20,749 bases of DNA from Caulobacteraceae bacterium UBA5005. Its GTDB lineage: Bacteria > Pseudomonadota > Alphaproteobacteria > Caulobacterales > Caulobacteraceae. Below are positions 6,441 to 14,016 of this stretch, in pieces; position 1 is the first letter of the stretch, and each line of letters begins with the position of its first letter. A model generated the notes under the pieces. That model was not told the DNA's origin. It worked only from the letters and a program-made list of their open reading frames with translations, and did no database searches. The stretch lies in NCBI GenBank assembly GCA_002398405.1, contig DGYN01000002.1:1-20749 (forward strand), given 5' to 3'. A program made the position numbers and the translations under genes.

Positions 6441-7244
6441 TTAGCGGCTGGGCTTGTAGGAGAACGACAGGCCGACAACCTCATCCGAGCGCGGATAGTC
6501 GATGAAGCGGCGGGCGTAGGGGTCTTCCACCCGCACGCGGCGAACGGTGTAGCCGAAGGAGGTCTGCACATCGCCCTTGCGCCAGCCGACGCCGGCCTGG
6601 GCGTCGCCGACCACGGCGGTGGGATCGTTGGTCCAGCCGTTGGGCGCGCCGCCGGGGGCGACATTGAAGCCCACCGCCCGGCCGCTGCCCGCGGCGAAGA
6701 GATAGAAGCGTCCCCGATCGCCGTAGGACGAGCCATCGGCGAACCCGAGCTTTTCAAGGCCTTGAGCGAGGCGCGCGCCGCTGGACGGGCGCGAGACGCT
6801 GACCATGGCGCCGGCCCCGACCGAACCGCCGGCCGGGCCGTAGCCGAACCGGGCCTGGGGCGAGACATCGATCTGATAGCGGCCGGCCGTGCGGCGAACA
6901 GCGCCGGGCCAGGTGCGGGCGTAGTCGACCGCATAGGCTTCATCGCGCAGGCTCGCGGGATCGGCGAGGGGAATACCGCTTTGCGCCCGCGTCAGGCGAA
7001 GGGTGTCCACCGCGCCAGGACCGGCGCGGCGGGAGGTCTCGGAAACGTTCTGGCGGACAAAATTAACGCCAGCGGGAAAGGCGTCGCTGCGCTCGGAGAA
7101 TGACAGGCGGCCCGCGATGGGGGGGCTCAAAGGCTCCCCGAGCAGGACCGCGCCGGGGCGCGTATCGCCCGTTGTCTGGCCGTGCGCGATCCCCATCGCA
7201 CAGGCGGCTCCTATTCCCCCCGCCAACGCGGCCAGCGGTCTCAT
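6441..7244 (-). CDS. putative outer-membrane/secreted protein of unknown family
   Basis: A 267-residue protein with a signal peptide (1 to about 22, AHG-Q). The mature part has alternating polar/hydrophobic strands rich in Gly, Tyr and Phe (for example YQIDVSPQARFGYGPAGG, AVGFNVAPGG, VGDAQAGVGWRKGDVQTSFGY). It ends in a strand VVGLSFSYKPSR, the kind of ending seen in small outer-membrane beta-barrels. The repeated pattern supports a beta-barrel or beta-sandwich envelope protein. I cannot name the family. It stands alone on the minus strand, 92 bp downstream of the DUF805 gene. A weak hairpin CTGGAA-N6-TTCCAG (7267-7284) lies in the gap. Confidence 0.7.
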   Translation of the reverse strand: MRPLAALAGGIGAACAMGIAHGQTTGDTRPGAVLLGEPLSPPIAGRLSFSERSDAFPAGVNFVRQNVSETSRRAGPGAVDTLRLTRAQSGIPLADPASLRDEAYAVDYARTWPGAVRRTAGRYQIDVSPQARFGYGPAGGSVGAGAMVSVSRPSSGARLAQGLEKLGFADGSSYGDRGRFYLFAAGSGRAVGFNVAPGGAPNGWTNDPTAVVGDAQAGVGWRKGDVQTSFGYTVRRVRVEDPYARRFIDYPRSDEVVGLSFSYKPSR

Positions 7245-7336
7245 GGTCGAACCCTAAATCCCTGGACTGGAAGGCATTTTCCAGCCCTATCCTGGGAATA
7301 GAATGAGCGACGCGGGGGTCGGTTCCGAAGCCGCCC

Positions 7337-7810
7337 TCAGGCGCGGGCGATGTGGGTCGAATCCAGCGTCACCGGCGGCTCGCCGAAGCGGTTTTCGTCG
7401 GGATCGCCCGGCGTGATGCCGACCCACAGCAAAAAGCCGAGGTGAGCCAGGCACGCGGCGAACCAGATGAAGACCACCGTCAGGCCGCCGAACACCAGCC
7501 CGCCGACCGCCAGGGATTCCTTCAGCTCGCTGAAGTTCAGTCCGGTGAGCAGCGCGCCGAGGCCATAGTAGAGGCTGAAGACTGTAGCGAGGGTGTAGCC
7601 CGCCCAGGGAATGAGCTGCCACCAGCCGGACCGGCCGATGTCGTGCAGCCGCTTGGCGCGGATGCAGACGCCGCAATAGAGGATGACCGGCCAGACCAGG
7701 GGGAACCAGCCCAGCAGCACGCCGACGCCCAGGAGGGCAAGCCACACGATCCAGAACTCCTGCCGGCGAATGCGGCCGTCGAAGGAGAAGAAAAGTTTGG
7801 TCCAGTCCAT
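7337..7810 (-). CDS. DUF805 family inner-membrane protein
   Basis: A 157-residue membrane protein showing the DUF805 signatures in order: FDGRIRRQEFW (10-20), RAKRLHDIGRSGWW (51-64), and the C-terminal GITPGDPDENRFGEPP (131-146) after the last helix. Predicted helices are about 21-50, 65-92, 102-118 and 119-132. The function of DUF805 proteins is not established. A strong AGGAGG (complement of 7816-7821) lies five bases before the ATG. It diverges from the lipoprotein hydrolase gene across a 137-bp region containing an operator-like palindrome. Confidence 0.93.
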   Translation of the reverse strand: MDWTKLFFSFDGRIRRQEFWIVWLALLGVGVLLGWFPLVWPVILYCGVCIRAKRLHDIGRSGWWQLIPWAGYTLATVFSLYYGLGALLTGLNFSELKESLAVGGLVFGGLTVVFIWFAACLAHLGFLLWVGITPGDPDENRFGEPPVTLDSTHIARA

Positions 7811-7878
7811 GCCGCCCTCCTGAGCGAAAGTCGCGGGCGGTGCGTCCGCCGATATGAATCACATAACGCATGGTACTG

Positions 7879-7894
7879 TGTATTGCAAGCTACA
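7879..7894. promoter_or_regulatory. operator-like inverted repeat in divergent intergenic region
   Basis: TGTATTGCAAGCTACA is an inverted repeat (TGTA-N8-TACA with a TTGCAA core). It lies in the locally AT-rich part of the region between the divergent DUF805 gene and the hydrolase gene, roughly where promoters should sit. The binding protein is unknown and the site could be chance. Confidence 0.3.
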
Positions 7895-7947
7895 TTGCTT
7901 TGTGCGATGGCTGCCCTGTTCCACCACCATCTGCGGTAGGATGAGTC

Positions 7948-8955
7948 ATGCGTTCACCAATGAGATGGGCCGCCGTGATGGCCCTCTGTCTCTTGACCGC
8001 CTGCGCGACGGCCAAGCTCCTCCCAAGCCGTATCGAGGAAGCCGGTTACCGGCCGATCGGCGGCCTGGACCAATGGGTGACCGTGCGCGGGGATGACGAT
8101 CGCAGGCCCCTGCTTCTCCTGGTCCATGGCGGACCGGCCGACGCCTATTCGGCCTTCGCGCCGACCTACGCGCCCTATGAGCGGGACTTCGTGCTGGTGC
8201 AATGGGACCAGCGCGGCTCGGGCCGCACCTTTGAGCGCTACGGAACGGCGACGCCTGAGGTCACACTCGACCGGATCGTGGCGGACGGGATCGCGCTCGC
8301 CGAGCAGCTTCGGGCGCGCTTTCCCGGGCGGCCGTTGGTCCTCATGGGACATTCCTGGGGTTCGGTGGTGGCGAGCGGCATGGCGACGAAGCGGCCCAAC
8401 CTCTTTTCCGCCTATGTGGGCGCCGGCCAGGTCGCAAGCTGGGCGGCCGGCGTGCAGTTCCAGTTCAACTATCTGAAGGACGCCGCGCGCGCTTCTGGCG
8501 ACCAGGCGGGTCTGGCGGCCCTCGAGGCCATCGGCCGGCCTGACCCCTTGAACATCACCCAGTACTTCACCTTCACCCGGTCCCTGCGGGGGCGCATGCA
8601 CGCCTCCGACCAGGCGTGGCTGATGGGGCTGAAAGAGCGCGCCCTGGCGGCCGGCGAGAGCGAGGCCAACATCAAGGCGGCGGGCGAGGGCCAGGGTTTT
8701 TCCGGCGCGGCCCTGATCGAGACCATCGTGCGGCAGGACCTGGAGGCGACCGCCACCCGCTTCGAGATTCCCTATTGCGTGATCCAGGGGCGGCACGACG
8801 TCAGCACCCCGACCGATCCGGCCAAGGCCTATTTCGACAAGGTGACGGCGCCGAGAAAGCGGTTCGCGGTCATCGAGGACGCGGGCCACTTCGCCCTGGC
8901 GACGCACCAGGCGGCGTTTATCGAAAAGCTGAAGGCCTGTCCCGGCGTGCCCTAG
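7948..8955 (+). CDS. alpha/beta hydrolase lipoprotein, prolyl-aminopeptidase-like
   Basis: A 335-residue protein with an N-terminal lipobox LTAC (Cys19), so it should be lipid-anchored in the envelope. The alpha/beta-hydrolase fold shows HGGP (60-63, oxyanion region), DQRGSG (87-92), nucleophile elbow GHSWGS with Ser136, then Asp284 (GRHD) and His314 (AGHF) completing the triad. HGGP plus DQRGSG is typical of the prolyl iminopeptidase/proline aminopeptidase (S33) branch, but the substrate cannot be assigned. AGGATGAG precedes the ATG. It converges on nrdA with a single base between the two stop codons. Confidence 0.9.
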   Translation: MRSPMRWAAVMALCLLTACATAKLLPSRIEEAGYRPIGGLDQWVTVRGDDDRRPLLLLVHGGPADAYSAFAPTYAPYERDFVLVQWDQRGSGRTFERYGTATPEVTLDRIVADGIALAEQLRARFPGRPLVLMGHSWGSVVASGMATKRPNLFSAYVGAGQVASWAAGVQFQFNYLKDAARASGDQAGLAALEAIGRPDPLNITQYFTFTRSLRGRMHASDQAWLMGLKERALAAGESEANIKAAGEGQGFSGAALIETIVRQDLEATATRFEIPYCVIQGRHDVSTPTDPAKAYFDKVTAPRKRFAVIEDAGHFALATHQAAFIEKLKACPGVP

Positions 8956-8956
8956 C

Positions 8957-10831
8957 CTACTGGCAGGCCAGGCACTCTTCGTAGTCGGTGCGCGGCGTAT
9001 CCATCTTCTCGACGGCTAGGTTCTCGCCGCCTGCGAAGGCGGCGCGCTGCACCGACTTGGAGCGCAGGTAGTAGAGGGATTTCACCCCCCGCTCCCAGGC
9101 CTGGTAGTGCAGCATGTGCAGGTCCCACTTATCGACGTCTCCGGGCAGGAAGACGTTCAGGGACTGCGACTGGCAGATTTCCGGCGTCCGGTCGGCGGCC
9201 AGTTCGATCACCCAGCGTTGGTCCAGTTCGAAGGCGGTCTTGAAGACGTCCTTCTCGTCGGCGCTGAGGAAATCCAGGTGTTGGACCGAACCCTCGTGCT
9301 CGAGGATCGAGCGCCAAGTGTGGTCGGTGTTCTCGCCCTTTTCGTCGAGGACTTTTTCCAGATAGGGGTTCTTCACCGCGAAGGAGCCCGACAGGGTCTT
9401 GTGGGTGTAGATATTGGCCGGGATCGGCTCGATGCCGGCGCTGGTGCCGCCGCAGATGATGCTGATCGAGGCGGTCGGGGCGATGGCCAGCTTGTGCGAG
9501 AAGCGCTCCATGACGCCGCTCTCTTCCGCGTCGGGGCAGGGGCCCCGCTCGGCGGCGAGGGTGCGGGAGGCTTTGTCGGCCTCGCGGCGCAGGTGCTTGA
9601 AGAGGCGCATGTTCCAGGATTTGGCGAGCGCGCTCTCGAAGGGCACGTTCTGGGCCTGGAGGAAGGAGTGGAAGCCCATGAGGCCAAGGCCCACCGACCG
9701 CTCGCGAATGGCGGCGTAGGCGGCCGGCTGCATGGCCGGGGGCGCGCGGTCGATAAAATCCTGCAGGACGTTGTCGAGGAAGCGCATGACGTCCTCGACG
9801 AAGGTCGGATGGTCGCGCCATTCCAGGAAGGTCTCGGCGTTGACCGAGGAGAGGCAGCAGACCGCGGTCCGGTCATTGCCCATGTGATCGGTGCCCGTGG
9901 GCAGCATGATCTCCGAGCAGAGGTTCGACTGACGGACCTTGAGGCCCAGGTTCCTCTGATGCTCGGGCAGGGCCCGGTTCACAGTGTCGGCGAAGATCAG
10001 ATAGGGTTCGCCCGTCTGCAGGCGGATCTCAAGGATCTTCTGCCACAGCGAACGGGCGTCCACCGTGCGGATGACCTCGTGGGTCTTGGGGCTGCGCAGG
10101 CCGAAGGGCTCGCCGTCGCGCACCGCCTCCATGAATTCGTCGGTGACCGAAATGCCGTGGTGCAGGTTCAGGGACTTGCGGTTGAAGTCGCCCGAGGGTT
10201 TGCGGATCTCGAGGAACTCCTCGATCTCCGGGTGGTGGATGTCGAGATAGACCGCCGCCGAGCCGCGGCGCAGGCTGCCCTGGCTGATGGCCAGGGTAAG
10301 CGAGTCCATCACCCGGATGAAGGGGATGATGCCGCTGGTTTGCCCCTGGCCTTTGACCTTCTCGCCGATGGAGCGGACGCCGCCCCAGTAGGTGCCGATG
10401 CCGCCGCCGTTGGCCGCGAGCCAGACGTTCTCGTTCCAGGCGCCGACGATGTCTTCGAGGGAATCGCCCACCGAATTGAGGAAGCAGGAGATCGGCAGGC
10501 CGCGATCGGCGCCGCCGTTGGACAGCACCGGAGTCGCCGGCATGAACCACAGGCGCGAGATGTAGTCGTAAATCCGCTGGGCGTGTTCGGCATCGTCGGC
10601 GAACGCCGTGGCGACGCGGGCGAACATGTCCTGATAGCTCTCGCCCGGGAGCAGATATCTGTCTTCCAAGGTGGTCTTGCCGAAGTCGGTGAGGAGCGCG
10701 TCGCGCGAGCGGTCGACCTCGACCTTTTTGACCAGTTTCAGCTCCGGCCGGACGCCCGGCCGGGTGTTGGCGAACCGCGCCTCGCGGATCTGCGCCGTGG
10801 TCGACGTTTGAGTTGCTTGCCTGCCGGTCAT
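8957..10831 (-). CDS. nrdA: class I ribonucleotide reductase, large (alpha) subunit
   Basis: A 624-residue catalytic subunit counted from the ATG at 10831; a TTG six bases earlier would add two residues. It has Cys116 (SCF) and Cys325 (AVCCLSS) as the redox pair, NLCSEI with Asn303, Cys305 (thiyl radical) and Glu307, and PTASIS (452-457) for substrate phosphate. Tyr587-Tyr588 (LYYL) serve radical transfer, and the C-terminal CLAC (620-623) exchanges with thioredoxin. The frame begins close to the catalytic core without an N-terminal ATP-cone. That explains its shortness against about 760 residues in E. coli and suggests no dATP overall-activity switch in this subunit. The upstream region carries NrdR-like boxes. 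No clear Shine-Dalgarno sequence precedes the ATG. Confidence 0.98.
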   Translation of the reverse strand: MTGRQATQTSTTAQIREARFANTRPGVRPELKLVKKVEVDRSRDALLTDFGKTTLEDRYLLPGESYQDMFARVATAFADDAEHAQRIYDYISRLWFMPATPVLSNGGADRGLPISCFLNSVGDSLEDIVGAWNENVWLAANGGGIGTYWGGVRSIGEKVKGQGQTSGIIPFIRVMDSLTLAISQGSLRRGSAAVYLDIHHPEIEEFLEIRKPSGDFNRKSLNLHHGISVTDEFMEAVRDGEPFGLRSPKTHEVIRTVDARSLWQKILEIRLQTGEPYLIFADTVNRALPEHQRNLGLKVRQSNLCSEIMLPTGTDHMGNDRTAVCCLSSVNAETFLEWRDHPTFVEDVMRFLDNVLQDFIDRAPPAMQPAAYAAIRERSVGLGLMGFHSFLQAQNVPFESALAKSWNMRLFKHLRREADKASRTLAAERGPCPDAEESGVMERFSHKLAIAPTASISIICGGTSAGIEPIPANIYTHKTLSGSFAVKNPYLEKVLDEKGENTDHTWRSILEHEGSVQHLDFLSADEKDVFKTAFELDQRWVIELAADRTPEICQSQSLNVFLPGDVDKWDLHMLHYQAWERGVKSLYYLRSKSVQRAAFAGGENLAVEKMDTPRTDYEECLACQ

Positions 10832-10887
10832 TGTCAAAAGAACCTATGCCCCATTCACCGCGATGCAAGCCCCCGCTCGCACCTTAA

Positions 10888-10934
10888 ACGCTACATGTTG
10901 TGGGCAAATCACCCCAACGCCCTAGGTATGGGGA
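10888..10934 (-). promoter_or_regulatory. NrdR-box-like sites upstream of nrdA
   Basis: On the minus strand, 10903-10888 reads CCACAACATGTAGCGT, sharing the ACATGTAG core of the nrdB site and matching about 12 of 16 NrdR-box positions from memory. A poorer copy (TCCCCATACCTAGGGC, 10934-10919) is exactly 31 bp upstream, the usual pair spacing. The stretch 10832-11060 otherwise holds no gene. It also contains a TTAA-N7-TCAA (10942-10956) that resembles a CtrA site, a GACTC (10963-10967) and the palindrome TGCGTACGCA (11008-11017). Confidence 0.55.
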
Positions 10935-11060
10935 CACGTCGTTAATGACTGGTCAATGGGGCGACTCGTGGGATTTCCCCAGAACAACATTTTTGTGAAC
11001 AGGGACGTGCGTACGCAGACCCTGACCCGCATGGGTTTATTCGACTTTAGGGACATGGTG

Positions 11061-11084
11061 ACGCAGGGGCTCAACCCCTGGCGT
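11061..11084 (-). terminator. hairpin overlapping the 3' end of the PadR operon
   Basis: ACG-CAGGGG pairs with CCCCTG-(bulge)-CGT around the loop CTCAA, which includes part of the stop codon of the 118-residue membrane protein. It could end or stabilise the PadR-operon transcript before the nrdA promoter region. No T-run follows, so intrinsic termination is uncertain. Confidence 0.35.
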
Positions 11085-11427
11085 GGGACCGCTGCAGCGT
11101 CTGGCTCAACGAGAACAAGGAAAGGCCCGCGAACAGCACGAGACCGGCGACGACCGGCGGTATCTTGAGCACCGTCCAGGCGGCCGCGAAATAGCATAGC
11201 ATGACGGCGTTAGCCGCCAGCACGAGCAGAAAGCTCGCCCGCCCCTGGTCGCGCAGGGCGACAATATTGATCATCGCCACCGCGACAATCCCCAGGCCCG
11301 CGCCCACGAACCAAAGGGCGTCGACGGTCAGCGCGTCATAGGACGGCGCCGCCAGGGCGATATGTCCGCCCCCCAGTATCATCGACAGAACCGCGAATAC
11401 CCAATGGGCTCGCCGCACGAGGGTCAT
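11071..11427 (-). CDS. small four-helix membrane protein in PadR operon
   Basis: A 118-residue protein with predicted helices at about 7-27, 36-57, 64-86 and 90-110 and a short basic C-terminal tail (LQRSHARG). I do not recognise a family. It is the third gene of a coupled set (PadR, 184-residue membrane protein, this gene), its ATG overlapping the preceding TGA as ATGA. That makes co-expression under PadR control likely. The two membrane proteins may act together in envelope stress or transport, but this is inference from position only. Confidence 0.78.
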   Translation of the reverse strand: MTLVRRAHWVFAVLSMILGGGHIALAAPSYDALTVDALWFVGAGLGIVAVAMINIVALRDQGRASFLLVLAANAVMLCYFAAAWTVLKIPPVVAGLVLFAGLSLFSLSQTLQRSHARG

Positions 11428-11978
11428 TGGACCGCGCTCCCTTTGGCGGCTATCCGGCGAAGGACCAGGGCGCCGGCCAACATCATCAGGAGCAGGCAGG
11501 CTTCTTCAACCATCGCCGCGCGATAGAAGCGGACATACTGCAGCGGCTCGGCGAAATAGGGCCAGGCGACGGTCATCGCGAAACCGGCCGCGGTGCGCAG
11601 AAGGCCCAGAACCGCGACAAGGATGACGATCGTGAAAGAGCCCCGCGCCGCCCACCAGGCGATCGCCGCGTAGAACAAGCCCAGGACGACGAACGGGGCA
11701 GCAAGGCCCGGCCGGCTCGCGGCGACAAAGCAGCTCGCCGCGAATATCAGGGACACGACCGTCAGAGCCGCGCGGCCAACGGCGACCATCCCCTCCGGCG
11801 TGGAGAGCCGCCAGACCCAGGCCGACCACAGGCATCCGGCGGCAAAGAACAGGACCTCGCGGTCGTCGATATGAGCAAGCTCCGCATCCATGCCCCTGGC
11901 CCAGGCGGCACGGTGCGGCGGGGCCGTCCTGGCGGCATAGCCGCAGAGTGTCAGCGCCAGGCGTCGATACAGGCTCAT
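11424..11978 (-). CDS. multi-helix membrane protein coupled to PadR regulator
   Basis: A 184-residue protein. A soluble N-terminal segment (1-41, with WARGMDAELAHIDDREVL at 26-43) precedes about five membrane helices (around 42-59, 65-86, 91-110, 114-136, 158-174). The layout, an amphipathic head with an acidic MDAEL..IDD motif followed by helices, is typical of small membrane proteins encoded next to PadR regulators; I cannot name the family. I chose the ATG at 11978, which overlaps the PadR TGA (ATGA), over an open frame reaching 12179 that runs through PadR. Both ends are coupled by 4-base overlaps. Confidence 0.78.
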   Translation of the reverse strand: MSLYRRLALTLCGYAARTAPPHRAAWARGMDAELAHIDDREVLFFAAGCLWSAWVWRLSTPEGMVAVGRAALTVVSLIFAASCFVAASRPGLAAPFVVLGLFYAAIAWWAARGSFTIVILVAVLGLLRTAAGFAMTVAWPYFAEPLQYVRFYRAAMVEEACLLLMMLAGALVLRRIAAKGSAVQ

Positions 11979-12277
11979 GCGGGGACCAGCACCGAGCCGC
12001 GAAACGGCCGCGCGCTTTGCTCTTTGGCGAAGGAGAGCCCCCGGGCAGTAAGCCGGAAGGCGTGTCTGGGCGGCCGTCCGATCTCCGAGGGCCGCCAGTC
12101 GGTTTCCAGAAATCCCTGGTCGGAGAGGCGGGTCAGGGTCGGATAGAGGGTTCCGGACTTCAGCCCCGTCGCCTTGCAAAGCTCATAGCCGTAACGCCAG
12201 GCCGACGGATCGGCGGCAAGCTCGGTCAGCAGGCGGCGGGTCTGGGCGGAGGCATTGGCCGTTCTTGACATGGCCAT
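11975..12277 (-). CDS. PadR family transcriptional regulator
   Basis: A 100-residue winged-helix repressor. Helix 2 carries WRYGYELCKATG (27-38), the recognition helix is SGTLYPTLTRLSDQGFL (41-57), and the wing is GRPPRHAFRLTARG (67-80). It is short, with almost no C-terminal dimerisation helix, as in the small PadR-s1 group. Such proteins normally repress their own operon of membrane proteins, and here two follow by ATGA overlaps. A palindrome CGACATATGTCG lies just before the start codon. An alternative ATG two codons in (12271) is possible. The gap to the upstream kinase gene is only 25 bp, so read-through from that gene may also occur. Confidence 0.92.
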   Translation of the reverse strand: MAMSRTANASAQTRRLLTELAADPSAWRYGYELCKATGLKSGTLYPTLTRLSDQGFLETDWRPSEIGRPPRHAFRLTARGLSFAKEQSARPFRGSVLVPA

Positions 12278-12281
12278 ATAA

Positions 12282-12293
12282 CGACATATGTCG
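12282..12293 (-). promoter_or_regulatory. probable PadR operator overlapping the ribosome-binding region
   Basis: CGACATATGTCG is a perfect 12-bp palindrome ending 4 bases before the padR-type gene's ATG, inside the 25-bp gap after the kinase gene. A further half-site TGACAT is seen at 12265-12270. PadR proteins usually bind such ATGT/ACAT inverted repeats, so autoregulation is the natural reading. The position leaves no room for a normal Shine-Dalgarno sequence, hinting that transcripts may start very near the ATG. Confidence 0.55.
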
Positions 12294-12302
12294 AGTTATG
12301 GG

Positions 12303-13955
12303 TCAAGCGGCGACTTGAGAGTCCTCGTCACCGGTGTCCAGCACCGCCATCAGGGTGTTGATCAACTCGTCGGCGCGGATGGGTTTGCCCAGGTGCGAGT
12401 CGGCGCCGGCCTCGGCCGTGGCCTTCTTGTCTTCCGGCGAGATATTGGCCGACAGCACCACGAGCGGGGTGCGCGCCCGTCCGGCGACGCGCTCGATCTC
12501 GCGGATGGCGCGGGTGGCGGAAAGGCCGTCCATCACCGGCATCTGCAGATCCATGAGGATGATGTCGAAGGCTTCGCGGTTGAAAGCTGTAACGCCCTCC
12601 TGGCCGTTCTCACAGGCGGTGGTCTGCGCCCCAATCTGGGAGAGCATCAGCTCCACGACCTTGCGGTTGGTCGCATTGTCGTCGACCAGCAGGACCCGGA
12701 GCGGAGGGTATTCCTCCGGCGCCTGGGGTTCGGGCGCCGGGGCGGCCTGCGCTTCCACCGTGGCCAGCGGCAAGACGACGGTGAAGGTCGCCCCCTCCCC
12801 CGGCTTTCCCGCGGCGGTAATTGTCCCGCCCATCAGACCGGCCAGCTGGCGGCAGATGGAAAGCCCAAGTCCGGTGCCGCCGAACTGGCGGGTGGTCGAA
12901 GCGTCGGCCTGTTCGAAGCGGCCGAACAGCCGCTCGGCGTCCGCCTCGGAGAAACCGACGCCGGTGTCGGTAACGGTCAGTGACCAGCCGCCGGCGTAGT
13001 GGCGGGCGACCGCGCAATCGATGCGGCCGGCGCTGGTGAACTTCACCGCGTTGGACAAAAGGTTGGTGAGGATCTGCTTGATCCGGGCGGGGTCGCCCAT
13101 CACCCAGCCGCTGGCCTGGACATCGAGATTGAGTTCCACCCCCTTGGCCGCGGCCTGCGGCCGGAACAGGGCTGTGCAGTCGCTGGCCAGGGCGGCCAGG
13201 TCGAAGCGGGTCGACTCGATGGCGACCTTGCCGGCGTCGAGCTTGGAGAAATCCAAGAGGTCCGACAGCAGGTTGTTGAGGTCGCCGGCCGAGGCGGTGA
13301 GGGTCTTCAGCAGATCCCGCTGGTCGGCGTCGAGGCGGGTCCTGGCCAGCACATCGGCGAGGCCTATGACCCCGTTGAGCGGCGTCCTGATCTCGTGGCT
13401 CATATTGGCCAGGAAGTCGGACTTGGCGCGGTTCGCCGCCTTGGCCTCCTCCAACGCCTCTTCCAGCGCCTGGGCCTGGGCCTTGAGTTCGGTGATGTCG
13501 ACGCGAAGGCCGATGACGCCGCCGTCGTGGGTCAGGCGCTCCTCGATCATGATCCAGCGGCCGTTGGCCAGCCGCTGCTGGTGGCGAACCCCGGGGTTCT
13601 TGAGCAAGGCCAGGCGCTCGGATAGCCATTCCTCTTCGCGGCCGATGGCCTGGGGATAGTCGCCGCGGGCCACACCGATGCGAAGCGTGTCCTCCAGCTT
13701 GACCCCTTCGCGGAACAGGTCGGCCGAGCGGGCGTAGATCTCCGCGTACCTCGCGTTCCACATGACGTAACGCCCTTCGGCGTCAAGAAAGACGATCCCC
13801 TCGGGCAGGGCCTCGATGGCCTCGCGCAGCCGCCGCTCGGCCCAGCGGGCGTGCTCGCGCGCCTCGTCCAGGGCGCCGGGGGAGAAGATGATGGTCCAAC
13901 CCGCGCGCACGCGCTGGGTGAACCCACGCCAAAAGTTTTTCACGTTACCGCCCAT
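12303..13955 (-). CDS. soluble hybrid histidine kinase (PAS, HisKA, HATPase, REC)
   Basis: A 550-residue cytosolic sensor kinase. A PAS domain spans about 43-156 (ALPEGIVFLDAEGRYVMWN near its start). A coiled-coil linker (158-180) precedes HisKA with the phospho-His in FLANMSHEIRTPLNG (His187). HATPase_c carries the N-box NLLSNAVKF (298-306), DTGVG (330-334) and GGTGLGL (359-365). A Pro/Ala linker leads to a receiver domain with the acidic pair in VDDN (425-426), phospho-Asp469 (MDLQMPVMDG), Ser502 and Lys524 (GKP). No membrane segment is present. I chose the ATG at 13955 (GGGGAT before it) over 14024, because the CtrA-like site lies between them. The final phosphate acceptor is not in the window. 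CckA is ruled out by the lack of membrane helices. Confidence 0.93.
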   Translation of the reverse strand: MGGNVKNFWRGFTQRVRAGWTIIFSPGALDEAREHARWAERRLREAIEALPEGIVFLDAEGRYVMWNARYAEIYARSADLFREGVKLEDTLRIGVARGDYPQAIGREEEWLSERLALLKNPGVRHQQRLANGRWIMIEERLTHDGGVIGLRVDITELKAQAQALEEALEEAKAANRAKSDFLANMSHEIRTPLNGVIGLADVLARTRLDADQRDLLKTLTASAGDLNNLLSDLLDFSKLDAGKVAIESTRFDLAALASDCTALFRPQAAAKGVELNLDVQASGWVMGDPARIKQILTNLLSNAVKFTSAGRIDCAVARHYAGGWSLTVTDTGVGFSEADAERLFGRFEQADASTTRQFGGTGLGLSICRQLAGLMGGTITAAGKPGEGATFTVVLPLATVEAQAAPAPEPQAPEEYPPLRVLLVDDNATNRKVVELMLSQIGAQTTACENGQEGVTAFNREAFDIILMDLQMPVMDGLSATRAIREIERVAGRARTPLVVLSANISPEDKKATAEAGADSHLGKPIRADELINTLMAVLDTGDEDSQVAA

Positions 13956-14016
13956 GATCCCCACACCGTTGTGAAGGAAGCCCGACTTATCGGGGGCGAC
14001 GAAGCCGCTCAGCCCC

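Noticed and set aside
7267..7284. Hairpin CTGGAA-N6-TTCCAG after the DUF805 gene as terminator
   Set aside because: The stem is only six pairs and no T-run follows on either strand.
9107..10945. 612-codon + strand open frame opposite nrdA
   Set aside because: It mirrors the codon structure of nrdA, is rich in Gly/Ala/Arg/Val without any domain, and lies antisense to an unmistakable gene.
10984..11004. LexA-like site: GTTC repeats on the minus strand upstream of nrdA
   Set aside because: The two GTTC elements are 11 bases apart, not the 7 of the alphaproteobacterial SOS box.
11979..12179. N-terminal extension of the 184-residue membrane protein
   Set aside because: It runs through the PadR gene in another frame; the ATGA-overlapping ATG at 11978 is the natural start.
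13981..13994. Hairpin CCCGA-ctta-TCGGG upstream of the kinase as terminator
   Set aside because: The stem is only five pairs, lies within 40 bp of the kinase start, and has no T-run.
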